Source: Babesia bovis T2Bo
Taxonomy: Eukaryota; Apicomplexa; Aconoidasida; Piroplasmida; Babesiidae
Length of the DNA: 64,000 nt
NCBI RefSeq assembly: GCF_000165395.2
Contig: NC_010575.1
Span: 1,845,001-1,909,000, forward strand
Direction of reading: 5' to 3'
The notes under the pieces were generated by a model. It ran no database searches, was not told the origin of the DNA, and saw only the letters and a list, made by a program, of their open reading frames with translations. Positions 11,651 through 23,336 of the stretch are shown piece after piece (within the stretch, counting starts at the first letter, position 1; each line of letters starts with the position of its first letter). Made by a program: the position numbers and the translations under genes.

Positions 11651-12528
11651 TTTTATAATGCTGTGGTTGTAAACATGCTTGCATATCAAAATAGGTAGAT
11701 GTCTACTCAGTGCATCTACGCCCAGTATAACATACAAATGCCTAGATAAACAAATATTGTCCTTGAAAGGATGTTTGCCAATCTATGAAGTTAACCGAAT
11801 CCAACATCAAAGTCAAGTCACAAGAACAAAGAAATAGCTGGTTATAGAAATCAACAATTCAACAGAACACTTCTCACTGTGCTTTTAGAGAATCTAATAT
11901 GCGTAAAATAAAGGAAGATCGACCCTTATCTACACATAATCAGTAGCACTATTCTCACAAGTTTGCATCCTTCTCCTATATACGACGCTTTAAAGCAAAT
12001 AAATATCGTTTTTTGCTTTACAGGATATTACATACACCAAAAAGAGCAACTGCTATATATGGTTCTGCATTTTTGTTAATAGTATGGAATACGGCAACTG
12101 GAAGAAGTGAATCAACCTAAGGTATGCTAACTATTCAAATCATCGCAATAATTACAATAGATTGACTATAATAAAAATAATATTATTATTATAGTCCAAT
12201 ACGCAATGTGCCAATAATTAGCTACGATACACAAGTAATCGTAGCCGGCGTCGCGTCGCCTACATTCCTAACTGCCTGACGCATACACAAAGATGAAACT
12301 GCCCTAGCACATTGTATGTTGTTGCCCAGATATTGCTTCATTTTTATAAATATGTCATATTTAACAAGCTGTACAGCATAATAATATTGTTTTATCTATA
12401 TTTATTGCCAAAATATATACAATAGCTCCAGGCACACTGTGGATTGACGAAGTAATATTAGCTTAATGGCTGGTTTATAAAGCTTGTGTGTATCTCTCAT
12501 TCTAATAGGATACTATTTTAAATGTTAA
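11651..12528. other. Divergent intergenic region, 878 bp
   Basis: Shared upstream region of TAF9 (minus) and Derlin (plus), very AT-rich. Contains the hairpin at 12164-12196 listed separately. No gene seen. Confidence 0.5.
12164..12196. repeat. Near-perfect palindrome (hairpin)
   Basis: Arms 12164-12179 and 12181-12196 are reverse complements with one mismatch in 16 and a single central base. AT-rich apart from the GACTATA/TATAGTC ends. Located between two divergent promoters, so it could be a regulatory cruciform or simply low-complexity chance. Confidence 0.6.
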
Positions 12529-13317
12529 ATGTGGAACACGATGGATGGACAAGGACCGGAGGCTTGGTATGCATCCTTGCCCAAAGTCACCAAAACTATA
12601 ATAACATCAATGTTCATTCTGACGTTGTTTACTACATTTAAGATCATATCTTTACAAAGTATTGTACTTGATTGGCAAATTATTCGTAAAACATATGGTG
12701 TACACCGAATATTATTGGCATGTCTATATGCAGGTCAGTTCTCATTTAGGTGGGTTATTCAAGCGTATATGTTCTCACAATTCTCTACTACACTAGAGAG
12801 GAACCCAGTATTCAGTAGTTCAGTCGGCTCGTATCTATATTTCATTTTGATAGAGGTAGTGTTGATCTGTCTGATCAGCCTAATCTTCTACTGGCCTTCA
12901 GGATTCCCATTTCTTAATGATGCGCTGATGTTTTCAATATTATACTACTGGTCAAAACGCGACATGTGGAACTCGGTGTCGATATATGTATTCACGGTTA
13001 AAGCATATCAGTTGCCTTATGCTATGCTTTTTCTCAACTTCATCATGGGCGCTCCCATGATAATTAACATTATCGGTATGATTGCCGGCCACATATATTA
13101 CCTTATAAGGGAAGTTTTGCCAACTATGGGATACAAAAATTACGTATCGAAAACCCCTCACTGGATAGACTACATCGCCGGAAGACTTGATGCGATGTAT
13201 GAGTATGCTGGCCTAAATATGGGACAGAGACCATTCTCAGGACCTTATAATCTATATCGGCAAAGACCAATACGTATTCCATTTACTGGTAGAGGTGTGC
13301 GTTTGGGTACACTGTGA
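12529..13317 (+). CDS. Derlin (Der1-like ER membrane protein)
   Basis: Single exon, 262 aa. Begins with the Derlin hallmark GPEAWYASLPKVTKTI, where Plasmodium and animal Derlins have trp-tyr-x-x-x-pro-pro-val-thr-lys, followed by several hydrophobic segments (about residues 25-42, 65-80, 100-118, 155-185). WSKRDMWNSVSIYVFTVKAYQLPY matches the conserved trp-ser-x-arg-asp-pro-x-x-x-val loop and downstream lys-ala-tyr-gln-leu-pro; GHIYYLIREVLP corresponds to the GHxYYF motif before the end. Derlins form the retrotranslocation channel of ER-associated degradation; apicomplexans also have an apicoplast-periphery version. No bipartite leader is visible here, so an ER form is the more likely reading. 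Stands alone between two minus-strand genes. Confidence 0.93.
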   Translation: MWNTMDGQGPEAWYASLPKVTKTIITSMFILTLFTTFKIISLQSIVLDWQIIRKTYGVHRILLACLYAGQFSFRWVIQAYMFSQFSTTLERNPVFSSSVGSYLYFILIEVVLICLISLIFYWPSGFPFLNDALMFSILYYWSKRDMWNSVSIYVFTVKAYQLPYAMLFLNFIMGAPMIINIIGMIAGHIYYLIREVLPTMGYKNYVSKTPHWIDYIAGRLDAMYEYAGLNMGQRPFSGPYNLYRQRPIRIPFTGRGVRLGTL

Positions 13318-13614
13318 TATGTTTTAACTTATAAAACCAGCGTACATAACTTTCTAGGCCGGCGTCAACGCTCTTATCGGATGTCGAAAATTTATTTAGG
13401 TGTAATATCAATGTCAATGAATACACAAGTACACACAAATAGCTGGGTTTCCAAATAATTTCTATGTATCTGAATTCCAAGGTTATGCTATTGCGGAACA
13501 GCCGGGTATTAACATTGGCCACAACTGTTGAATACTGGCGAAGATACTTCCAGTGTTTGAAATATGTATAAAAGATTGTGTAACGACCACATATATTGAA
13601 TCTATGTCACGCCG

Positions 13615-15100
13615 TTAAAGCGCCTTTTGATCTGATTTATCGGAATTCTTTTCCCGACGTCTTGACGGATTAAATGCTATATGACCAAGACCAAGAACGA
13701 TCTCTACTGTTATAAGGCATATGATAATCTTCTCTAACCGTGATGCGTGCTGATGACGAGCGTACTCAGAATGCGAGTCCAATGATTCAAGCTCCCATGA
13801 TATACGGTGGTTTAGCTTTTCAAGCCGGGATGATACTGCAAATAAGCCCTGGATATCAGCAAATAATGAGCGAAGTTGTTCGGAATCCCATAGGCTGTTT
13901 GGTATGTCAAGAAGATCTTGCTCTAGGTTGAGCCTATAGCGCATACCGTGAGCGTACGCCTGAAACTCAAACAAACGCTTTGTTAATCGGTCCAAATTGC
14001 GACCTGATAGATCACATCGCAGCTGCTCTAATATGCCGTTGTTAACCATAATCTTTTGGCGAATTTCATATTCAACACTATTTAGCTTAACAGCTGTCAT
14101 CAATGCCATAGATACCGCAACCTTTGTAACATGGAAGAAGGCTTTTTGAAAATACCTGTGTATCAACAGACGAATCTAGGTGTTTTTGTGGGATTGACCT
14201 GGGTAGAATACTGGTGCCGTCACATGACACATTTATATGCTCACTAAAATCGGTAACAATCTCAGGACGCATATTTAATGGTCTAAACAGATTATATACA
14301 CGATTGTAAACCTACTCCTGGATAAAACGTTCTAGCATTTCACGGTATCGCCCAAATGCTGCTGTTGCCGAGTGCCATAGAACTATTGATCCATTCTAAC
14401 AAAAGCTTGAAAAACAAAGGTTAATTCTTATATACATACCTTGCTGACCAATACTAAACCAGATCTGTGTTCAAGAGTTTCGCATGAATGTATTAGTGCG
14501 ACATCTTCTGTTACATAATGTTAGTGAATGAATGGTTTTGGGGTATATATGTATATATAATGTGCTAATTGATGTATAACATGGCTGATGTATTGGTTGA
14601 ATTAATAAAATTTTAAAGAGCATAAACAACAAATCACAATAGATCACCGATACTACTTTGTACAAAGTGATAATAAATCTGCTCATCTAATGAAACAGAA
14701 ACCCACCTCGCATCTCAATAACAGCATCTATAGCAGTTAGTGCTTTCACTAAAGAATCAATATTTATACTATTCGCGATAATATGGGCTTCTACTTGACG
14801 AGATACTTCACCCTCCTGGTAGATTCCGTAAAGAAATATAAGTAACTCACCGAAGAACTTCGTGTTGACATGAAGAAACCAGCACGTTGGAACCAACTAG
14901 TGAAACCATTCCTATTGTTACCGCCATCCGTGCAACTGTAATCGTGGCCTACAGGAATCTACAACCATTCAAAAATACTTACACATTGTATGGTAACGGC
15001 GAACACGAATACCACTTACACATCTTCTTATGGGATTTATTGAATCCCAAAGTACCGATGTGTAAAGCAATGAAGGCCGATATTTAAAAACAGTCGACAT
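13615..15100 (-). CDS. RMND1/DUF155 family mitochondrial inner-membrane protein
   Basis: The first exon (MSTVFKYRPSLLYTSVLW...) is basic, Ser/Arg-rich and free of acids for its first 17 residues, like a mitochondrial presequence. Spliced exons then give EAHIIANSINIDSLVKAL, the N-terminal DUF155 strand-helix; GLVLVSKNGSIVLWHSA, the family's val-phe-x-x-gly-x-val-val-phe-trp block; VSMALMTAVKLNSVEYE; LNLEQDLLDIPNSLWD; and finally RHQHASRLEKIIICLITVEIVLG, the signature arg-his-x-x-arg-leu-glu-x-ile-ile plus membrane helix. RMND1 proteins anchor or support mitochondrial ribosomes. One internal intron is about 200 nt; others are 34-46 nt. Start placed at the ATG at 15100, with 15151 also possible. 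Confidence 0.88.
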
Positions 15101-15198
15101 CAGGAATAATGTCAACGGTGCAACTACGTTAATGCAATAACTTTTTTGCAAACTCCGAACTAGAAACCATTCATGGTTACATATAATAATAACTACAT

Positions 15199-15387
15199 TT
15201 AATGTGTATACATTTGAGTGGCTCTTGTGAAAATGTGTAGTATGATGATCGTACTAAAGGTGGCATTCTCAGCACCTGTAGCAGCATCAGGGAGCACCAG
15301 AGCTAAAATAGGACTAATCGACAATACGACGTTGTTCCATTTTTTGGAATAATAAAACAGCGAAAAAATGATTAGTAGCCATCCCAT
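15199..15387 (-). CDS. Possible small two-helix membrane protein (Asterix/PAT10-like?)
   Basis: Open frame of 62 codons with an ATG (MGWLLIIFSLFYYSKKWNN...). Two hydrophobic stretches flank a short polar loop, and the spacing of KW, the loop and the second helix is like that of the Asterix (WDR83OS/PAT10) chaperone subunit of the ER membrane insertion machinery. An acceptor-like TAG just upstream suggests a missing 5' exon. The resemblance is weak and the frame is short; it may be chance. Confidence 0.25.
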   Translation of the reverse strand: MGWLLIIFSLFYYSKKWNNVVLSISPILALVLPDAATGAENATFSTIIILHIFTRATQMYTH

Positions 15388-16430
15388 TGAGCCTCTACAG
15401 TGAATTGATGCTGCATAAGTATATGCACTTGCTTATGGCATGAAGCACTGTTGTACTAATAGGCTTTAAATATGCCGTTATAATTACTTAAGGCGATAAA
15501 TCACATTATATTTGTGGCGTTCTATGATTTTATATCGGTGAAAACTTGGTCGTTTATTGATCACATATGCAATTGCCAAAATGAGAATGATGATTTATCT
15601 CAAAATTATTGCGCCGTACAATAGGAAATAGATGTTAAAGTTACTTGCATTGTGTACAGTTATGTATATTGTTCATATATAATACAAAAGGAAAAAGTTA
15701 ACGAATTATGTTTTAGGATATAAGTGTAATCTTCAATATCTCAACATAACGTACTACATTGCATAGACGTATTAATCAGACAATCGATTTAATATATCTT
15801 GGATTTTTTATAAGAGTTTCTAAATAGCTCCTAAACAACAACCAATATCATACCATAATAACCTAAAGAAAATAACACTTCGTAGTAACATTCTCAATAT
15901 CTAGCGATGCCATTCTGTGTATTACATTACAACCTCCTTAATACAGGCAGTTAACAGCTGAAACAATTTGCATCACAATAGAATACAAACACGTTAAGTA
16001 ATGATCTTACCAGCGTAAATAACAATACCAGTGAAGCGTGTTTGCTACAGTCACGGCAGAAAATGTGCATGGCTTCACCTAGAATAACGCTACAATTCTA
16101 ACAACAGCATCTAAACTTTGACTACATATACCTCGGAAACCGCTTAATAACTGAAGTCTAGATACGACGACAACTATTACATACCATACCTAAATACACT
16201 CTTAAAGAAAACGGGCACCCCTATACCACATCTATAATAACCTAAAATATCCATCTAATATCGGAGTGCATCATCTACAAAAGCATAAACGTAGATCTAT
16301 AGGGTATTAGCGTCCGATATCCAAAGACAATTTGTATTATTGCCATCCGTACTATACATAATCGTATCGTAGTTGCTCTTGTCAAGAAGTAACAAGATAG
16401 TGCTATAAATATAGCAAGTCGACGAGTATT
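15388..16430. other. Intergenic, about 1.0 kb
   Basis: AT-rich with many stops in all frames. No gene, tRNA or repeat found. Lies at the 3' side of the RNA-binding protein gene, so part is probably its 3' UTR. Confidence 0.5.
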
Positions 16431-17900
16431 TCAGTATGGCTTCGATCGATACATGCGAGCTATATTGTTTTGACTATTAGGCTGCTGACCAAAGGTATTT
16501 GGGCGTTGAGTGACATAGCGAGAAGGGTCTGTGGTCCCAGAACCTGATCCTGACTGCTGCGCATAGTAAGCATACTGGGATTGCAAAGCATACTGCTGAT
16601 ACAGCAACTGCTGCTGGTAATACTGAGCGTCATAAGGCACAACCGGCGAAGGCATAGAAGTAGGTGCCACTTTGGGCGCATTGCCGTATGGAGATTGTAA
16701 AGCCATAGTACGGTCTGTACCATAATCGGCATTGTAACCGTGCCTCATCATATTTTTGTATTGATTTTCAAGCCTTGCTGCCGCCTGTTTACTACGTGAT
16801 TCAGCAGCACGGACGTCCACTTTTGAACCGTAAACAAAGTGACTGGGGGACTCAAGGACCTTCTCAACAGCACCGTCAACGGCAAAAATAACAAAACCGA
16901 AACCACGTGAGCTGCCATCGTATTGACGCATGATGGTGACCTTCTCAACAGCACCAAAACGTTCAAAGAATGTTTTTAACATCTGCTCACTTAAAGACTT
17001 TGGAAGACCTCCGACAAATATCTTTCGCTTCATGTTTGAAGCGGCGTCATTCTGCATACGCCGAACATCCACATGCTTGCCGTTGACATTGTGCTCATCA
17101 GAAAATAGATTCTCTGTGTTTTCCTGAACATATAGCGTGACGAAACCAAAGCCCCTACTCCTACCGGAGTTGTAGTCACGCATAACCTGAGCTGTTATCA
17201 CCCTGCCATACTTCATAAAGTGTTCGGTTAACATGCCTACGAAAAAGTTAGTTTGACAAATTAATTTCAACATGAATAAAATGCAAGATTAATAACATCG
17301 AGAATCCATCGTTTCAATGTATATATATATATATAACATGTAGTATCTTTGAGATCAGGTTTGCAATACCATTGTAAAGGGCATAGCAGAACTCAAGATG
17401 AAACAGCGTAACTATCATGAAGAGTAAGAATAATAGCCATATAGTGCATATTCTCCTACATATATAAACTAAATTAATATAGCAAATCTTGAACTACTTA
17501 ATGAACATATAAAGATTACAGACAAACGGCAAGAGACATGCCATGTTATTACAGGTAACACAACACGAATATTGAACATACCCTCATCCACAGTTGGATG
17601 CAAGCCTCCAACGAAAAACTTAAGTCTCTCTTGAGGACTTGTGCCCTCAGGACCTAATGGCAGTGAATATACAAGAACAATGCTTATACCTTTATATGTA
17701 GAATGCTCCGCTGTGTCACCTCCGTTATCAGCCTCTCCAGAGCTCTGCTCCACATTTGGCGATTCTACATCATGCGAATTTTCAGAAGCTGATATAGGAG
17801 CCGATACGTTTTCCGTTACTGCCTCCTCCCCCGCCTCTGCTGTAACTGGCTCAACAGCCTCCGCCACCGGTTCGGTAATGTATTCACCCTCGGTAGACAT
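16431..17900 (-). CDS. Two-RRM RNA-binding protein (Musashi/hnRNP A-DAZAP type)
   Basis: N-terminal acidic Ser/Glu region, then RRM1 with RNP2 KFFVGGLHP and RNP1 RSRGFGFVTL, then RRM2 with RNP2 KIFVGGLPK and RNP1 SSRGFGFVIF, and a C-terminal tail rich in Gln and Tyr (YYQQQLLYQQYALQSQYAYY). This tandem-RRM plus Gln/Tyr tail is the plan of Musashi and hnRNP A/D proteins, which bind single-stranded RNA to control splicing, stability or translation. A 345-nt intron (17237-17581) splits RRM1 just after the first strand; a 36-nt in-frame intron (17654-17689) precedes it and would add 12 hydrophobic residues if retained. Start at 17900 (MSTEGEYI). Confidence 0.88.
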
Positions 17901-18143
17901 GTTAAAACGGTGAGATAAATTCCTTCAAAACCATGCAGCGTTCCTTCTCGGAAACACTGCAACTGAACATTAGCCGCCGAGCAGGGTAACCCACACCCTA
18001 CAGAGAGCGCGCTATGCCGATACATAGTTGAATTATCGATAAATTTAAATCAACCTAATGTTTTAAATGAAATTATGGAGTCTGAAATTATCCTGCAGAG
18101 AGGCAAGTGGCACGCTGCCGACGCGAAGTGTCGCGAGGGCATC

Positions 18144-19704
18144 TCAAGCCTCTGGAGCACCCTCAACTGAAGGCTCCTTCTCTATGCTGACGTACTGCGC
18201 TTTATAGAGCAGCAAAACTGCGATGTGAAAGTCACCTCTGCCACCGCAGAGATCGAAATTACCCCAACGGTATTCAGTGACTTTGTCGTCGTCGAACATC
18301 AACCACTGATCATTCTTGTCATTGCTGCCCTCTGTGTCTGTAAAAAATGATACAACAGACGTAATGCCACTTACCCTCCCGCGGATCCTTAGCCCAGCAA
18401 ACATAATGCCCTCCATCAGCACTTCTGCCCTGGTGAGTTACAATAGCTTCAAGCTGGTATTTACCAGTGGCATATTTTCCCGGGTACAACTCGTAACCCT
18501 GAAAAGATTCGTGCTCACCAGATGGCTCTAGGTTAAAGTCCTTACGCATTGCCATAGCATTGCCAGCGAGAACTAACGGTTTAATCTCCTCAGAACATAT
18601 GGATGTTATGTCAAGCTCGCGCTCAAAGTTGACGCGACGGCACACCTTTGCTTTCACTGCATTGGTCTTTGATACGTCACTCTCTTGCTTCCACTCAAAA
18701 CGAACCAAGTGTACAATAAGGTACTTGGGAAGCTCAGAAATCCTCGAAACTTTCTCATGAATCACGTCGCAGCCCGCCTCAGAACTGAATTTCGTCAATT
18801 CTTCATTCAGCGACAATGCTATACCATCCATAAGTGTAGATACAGAAGTCAGCTGAGTGCCCATATAACAATTCAACTTTATGCTGCGCTCCTTTAATGT
18901 GTCACCAACGGGAGGTGCTGCCACACCGTCAGGGGTGTCTTTCCTACGAATAACAGTTGATAGAGTATAACCAAAGTAATCATCGGTTAATTTAGAATCG
19001 CTCAAACCATTGATGCAACTTAGAATGCAACTTAAGCATTCCTCAGCGTCTTGCTGCATATAAAGCCCCGTCTTCTCGTCAGTGCGGCTAAAGAGAGGAT
19101 TCACCTTACGAAGCAGCTGTACCTGTGCTAAAGGAACATATTTAGAAATTGATTTTGGTAACTGATGACGCATCTCAGCCAATGAAAGAGCAAGTTTATA
19201 TTGATCTTGGTCAGAGTCAGTAGCGTCTTTAGCACGTAGCAGATCTACGGATTCCCATAATTCAGATACAGGAAGCAAAAACTGAAAAACAGAGTTAAAA
19301 TAGCAAGTATTACCCAAGTTCATTATACCCTGCATAATATGTATCATCAAACAATAACTTACACAAGGTAGTCTTCGTGTCTTATTAGCCGAGAGGAACT
19401 CAGATTTCTCCTGAGGTGTCATAAACTCGTAAAAGCGTACGGGAGCTTCATTTTCTACAACCTTTTCAGGATTGCCGATCATCATAATCTTAGAACCATT
19501 GCAAATACCAGTGTTACGGAGATCAATGCTATCGGACAGAAGCCCTTTAAACATAAGCTTCTGACGTTCAGGCGGTACACCCGTAAGAGAAAAGAGCTGT
19601 ACACGAAACAACTCCAATGACTCACTAAGATTTAGCTCAAGATCGTTAAACTGCTTGCCCATCCATTTTACCGTCACTCGGACTATATCGTCACCCTCAC
19701 CCAT
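18144..19704 (-). CDS. UBP6: Ubiquitin carboxyl-terminal hydrolase USP14/Ubp6
   Basis: Proteasome-bound deubiquitinase that trims ubiquitin from substrates at the 19S particle. N-terminal ubiquitin-like domain (VRVTVKWMGKQF... to about residue 75). The USP domain begins with the Cys box NLGNTCYFNS and includes QQDAEECL, the His box GGHYVCWAKD and, in the last exon, DQWLMFDDDKV followed by HIAVLLLYKAQ. A 33-nt intron (19330-19362), free of stops in frame, sits exactly before the Cys box; a 37-nt intron (18338-18374) separates the His box from the last exon. With the intron removed, LPC joins GIMNLGNTC as in other USP14 proteins. Another proteasome gene, Rpn6, lies 8 kb away. Start at 19704 (MGEGDD). 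Confidence 0.94.
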
Positions 19705-19942
19705 CCTGCTACAGCAATGTCGCGCCTGTATACCTCAATACACTCAACATAAATAACTAAATAATCACGGAGAAACCAATTATGTCTCGAAGGGGGTGTA
19801 ATGGATGTTGATGTGTGTCGTACTCCCAGCTACGTACACTGAATACACATACGTGAAAATGTTAAAAACATAGTGTTGAATGGTTCTGAAATCACAACAA
19901 GAACTCGACTGATTTTTGTAACTTTAATATTAAAGCTCAAAA

Positions 19943-21506
19943 ATGTATTTACCTCATGAGGTATGTGTATATTATGGAAGATATTATCATATAGATCCAT
20001 AAAATCAAGGACAAACGTCGGCTTAAACGCCTAGGAATCAAAGAAGATGTTGAACTCACATCAATAGACGCGGAAGGCTTACAAGATGGAGCCTACTTTG
20101 CTAGTGAAGACGCAGTTGATCAAAAGGATTATCAATATGGAATTGACACAGAGGTAAGTTATGAGAAGAATATATCGAGATTCGTGTCGTCCTTGTTGGA
20201 TTGGCCATTATATTTGGTTATACTGTAAATACTGTAAAAACTTGGTGCATATTGGCATCCATATTTGTTCCATTCTTAGCCCTGTATACAACAATGGTGT
20301 TGAATGTACTATACAAATTATTTGTCTTTAGAAACACTACAGCTGTTTGTATATGTTCCACTTGGTATTTATTAGTTCATATCATGTACACGGAAAATTA
20401 AGATCAACTACAGAATAATGACGAAAATATACCGGACCATATACCGATTGAACCATTTAATATGCGCCGAGAAATGGCAGAAGGCGCATTTGACGATGAT
20501 GGTACCTATGTTGAACGTGATAGGAAGATGACATCAACCAACAGATCGCTGAATCGTGATGAAGGCGAAGACCCATGGATAACCTCTTTGGAAGAACAAA
20601 GTCAACTCACGAGTAAGGTAGGACAAAACGTTTTCTGAATATATTGAGCAGGGAATGTATAGTGATTTCTATCAAAAAAGGCCCCTTAGAGTCGCTGAAG
20701 GCCGACCTGATTTAATCAAGATATTGGAATCTACACCAATGATTGATGTGATCAAAAGACTGATAAATTTGCTTGAACCGGGTGAAACGCCCATTGATGC
20801 ACTGAAAATAAAGACGTATAATCAAAAGAAACACATATTGCCAGGATTTAGGAAAGGAAGGTCTGCAAGAGTGTCGGGGGCGGAAGACGTTACGGATACG
20901 TCGGATCCACATGTTACTCAAAGAGGTGAAATGAAGCCCAATGGTGAACCAAAAGACAATTCATCGGAAATCAATGATCAAATTACATTGCAACTCAATA
21001 AAATGGATGTATCAGACCTTTCGCACGTACTAACGGTTATGTGGCAAAATGTTTACTATATGAAAAAAGAGGAGATTCAAACCGCACTATACAACGTATG
21101 GAACAAAAGTGGCAGGAAGAATAGTATGTACGAGTTCAGATGGATAAAAAACAAAAGTGAGGTCTACGGCCCCAACTCTGAGCAAGAGTTGTGGAGCTGG
21201 ATAGCCTACGACTACATCTCTGACGATAACCCTGTAGAATTGAGACTAGTAAATTCAGATAGTAATACCACAAGTAATGAATGGGTTTACTTTAAGAAAT
21301 CGCCTTTCTATAGAATTATGGATGTTAAGGAATCAGTGTTGAAACCATCACAAGATGATAGTGACAGCGATGATGATGATGATGCCTACGATAATACTTT
21401 TTCTAAGCGACAAAGAAAAGATGAACTTATAGGTATAAAACATGAAAATTCCCAGGGGGATGACAATGCATCCCAAGGGTCTGATGATGAACCCGATGTT
21501 GAATGA
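19943..21506 (+). CDS. LIN1/CD2BP2-like U5 snRNP protein with GYF domain
   Basis: Exons 19943-19960, 19995-20153, 20414-20617 and 20652-21506 sum to 412 codons (411 aa). The N-terminal half has the LIN1 block IEPFNMRREMAEGAFDDDGTY and later DPWI; then LLEPGETPIDALK, the conserved leu-lys-pro-gly-glu-thr-val-leu-x-ala-leu motif. A GYF domain lies at about residues 283-350 (MYEFRWIKNKSEVYGPN ... ELWSW), the proline-rich peptide reader that in CD2BP2 binds U5-15K/PRP6 partners. The C terminus is acidic with a basic stretch. CD2BP2/Lin1 belongs to the U5 and tri-snRNP, so its presence suits an intron-rich genome. The six-codon first exon and the 260-nt intron 20154-20413 are the least certain parts. 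Confidence 0.85.
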
Positions 21507-21769
21507 TGCTTATTTTTCATATATATGCATTCATTAGATGTATAATAGCCTATGTAACATGTCTAGTGACGATTCTAGCTATATGTTGTAATTATACTGT
21601 TGTTCCCACAAACCGCTATTCATATAGTGGTAGAATATTCTAATCTGAATATCTGTTTAAAAGACGATGTAAACTTATGTTATACAATCGCTATGATACT
21701 ACTATTGCATGTGCCACATGGATAACATCCGACAATCAAGCATTAGTAAATTGTTGATTATATTTAAAG

Positions 21770-22669
21770 TCATTGGGTTAGTATTTCACAACCAGTATCA
21801 GTAACCAGAACTGTATGTTCAAACTGAGCACAACGACCGCCATCACATGTTGCAATAGTCCAGCCATCACGCCAGGTGTATATTTCAGGGTTTCCTTCGC
21901 ATATTATGGGCTCAATGGTGAATATTTGTCCAGATTCCATTTGCCCCCTAGTTGTGCTAGGATGACAAAATTGAACCATTGGAGGCATATGCATCATATC
22001 GCCAATAAAGTGGCCTCCGAACTCTTTTATAACACCCAAACTATTTTTGGATGCGTGTTCAGTGACTATTTCAGCTAGTTTTGAAAACTCAACCCCCGGT
22101 GCTACCGAGGCGATAGCTTTATCGACACATTCCTATGAATCATAACAGATAATTCAAGAAACATACTTTAGCAATACGAACAAGCAAACTTCCTGATGCA
22201 TCAGTGGCCGAATCGTCGCCAACGATTATTGTGCCTGCACAGTCACCATATACTCCGCCGTGGAACACTGTGCAATCGTAAGATACGATGTCACCACGTT
22301 GAAACGGTCGCGTATTAGGAATACCGTGACAAGCCACTTCGTTTATGGAAATGCATATAGCTTTAGGAAACCCATGAAATCCCACACCAGCTGGGTAAGA
22401 GCCCTGCGATACTATGTACTCGTGTCCTTCCCGATCAATGTCTTCGGCAGTGACGCCTTCTTTAGTAATGTTGATACAGTGCTTAAGGCATCCTGCAGCT
22501 ATTTTAGCCGCAGCACGCATCAACGCAATTTGCGATTGAGACTTCACCTCGGCAAATGTGCATGCCTTGTTGTAATATGCACGCAACTCAGATGGGTCTC
22601 GAATGGAAGCGTATGGTGGCAGTGCTATGTGCGATGGAATATGATGCGATGGTAAAACTTGGAACTCTC
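21770..22669 (-). CDS. MAP1: Methionine aminopeptidase, type 1 (5' exon not resolved)
   Basis: Removes initiator Met from nascent proteins. Two visible exons joined by an intron of about 34 nt near 22135-22168. The metal site is complete: Asp in VSYDCTVF, Asp in YGDCAGT, His in FGGHFIG, Glu in FTIEPII and Glu in AQFEHTVLV; the second His is in MMHMPP, where the usual motif is phe-his-glu. [24 protein letters not shown] is the classic substrate-pocket strand. The piece starting after an acceptor at 22669 ([17 protein letters not shown], matching the linker that precedes type 1 catalytic domains) has no in-frame ATG, so at least one upstream exon with a targeting or zinc-finger region is missing. 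Apicomplexans have several MetAP1 paralogues (cytosolic, apicoplast, mitochondrial); which this is cannot be told. Confidence 0.9.
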
Positions 22670-23336
22670 CTATGGAAGATAAATATTGAGCATATATGGA
22701 TCGGTTGATAAGTCAAGTAGTTATGTGATAGCAACTCTACTAAAATGTGACACTTCTTCGACCGTTATCAGAAACATATATATTCAACCACATTACAACA
22801 GATATATTAATCCCACAATGGTTATGCGAATATGGGTATTCAACGATGGCACAATATATCATAAATCGTAATTTACGAGCGCATAAATATATCTATGCTA
22901 TACTATGTGAGTAATATGATTCTGGTATACAGTACTTATAATCTGTATACATATAGACGTATATTATATGAATATTTAGATACTTCCTACAACCTTCATA
23001 GAACTGCAATGCTTACCGTAGCGTAAAAGTTGCCTTTCACCTAGTTTTTTGCTTCGAGATAGGTATTTCCCAAGTGGAGTCTTCTCAAGTATCAGTTTAG
23101 GCGATAGTACAGAACATCTGTATAAGGACTTATAAAACACCATTATGACAAGTTATGAAAGATCCCTAGCTCGTATGATAATCATATGGGTGTAGAATGA
23201 TCCATTATATTGTTTCCGATGTGATTCCACAGGGCTTTAAATAACATGTAATCCCCCATGGACGAGGCAATGGGTTGTTGCCGATCTACTTGGTATTCAG
23301 TTTTTACGTAATCTATATATGATATACTTATAAAAC
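22670..23336. other. Divergent intergenic region, 667 bp
   Basis: Between MetAP1 (minus) and the EF-hand gene (plus). Should contain the first exon of MetAP1; a 39-codon minus-strand frame from an ATG at about 22840 is a candidate but offers only weak splice donors. Otherwise nothing seen. Confidence 0.4.

Noticed and set aside
14471..14686. Minus-strand 71-codon frame within RMND1
   Set aside because: Occupies the long intron of that gene between conserved exons; hydrophobic AT-rich artefact.
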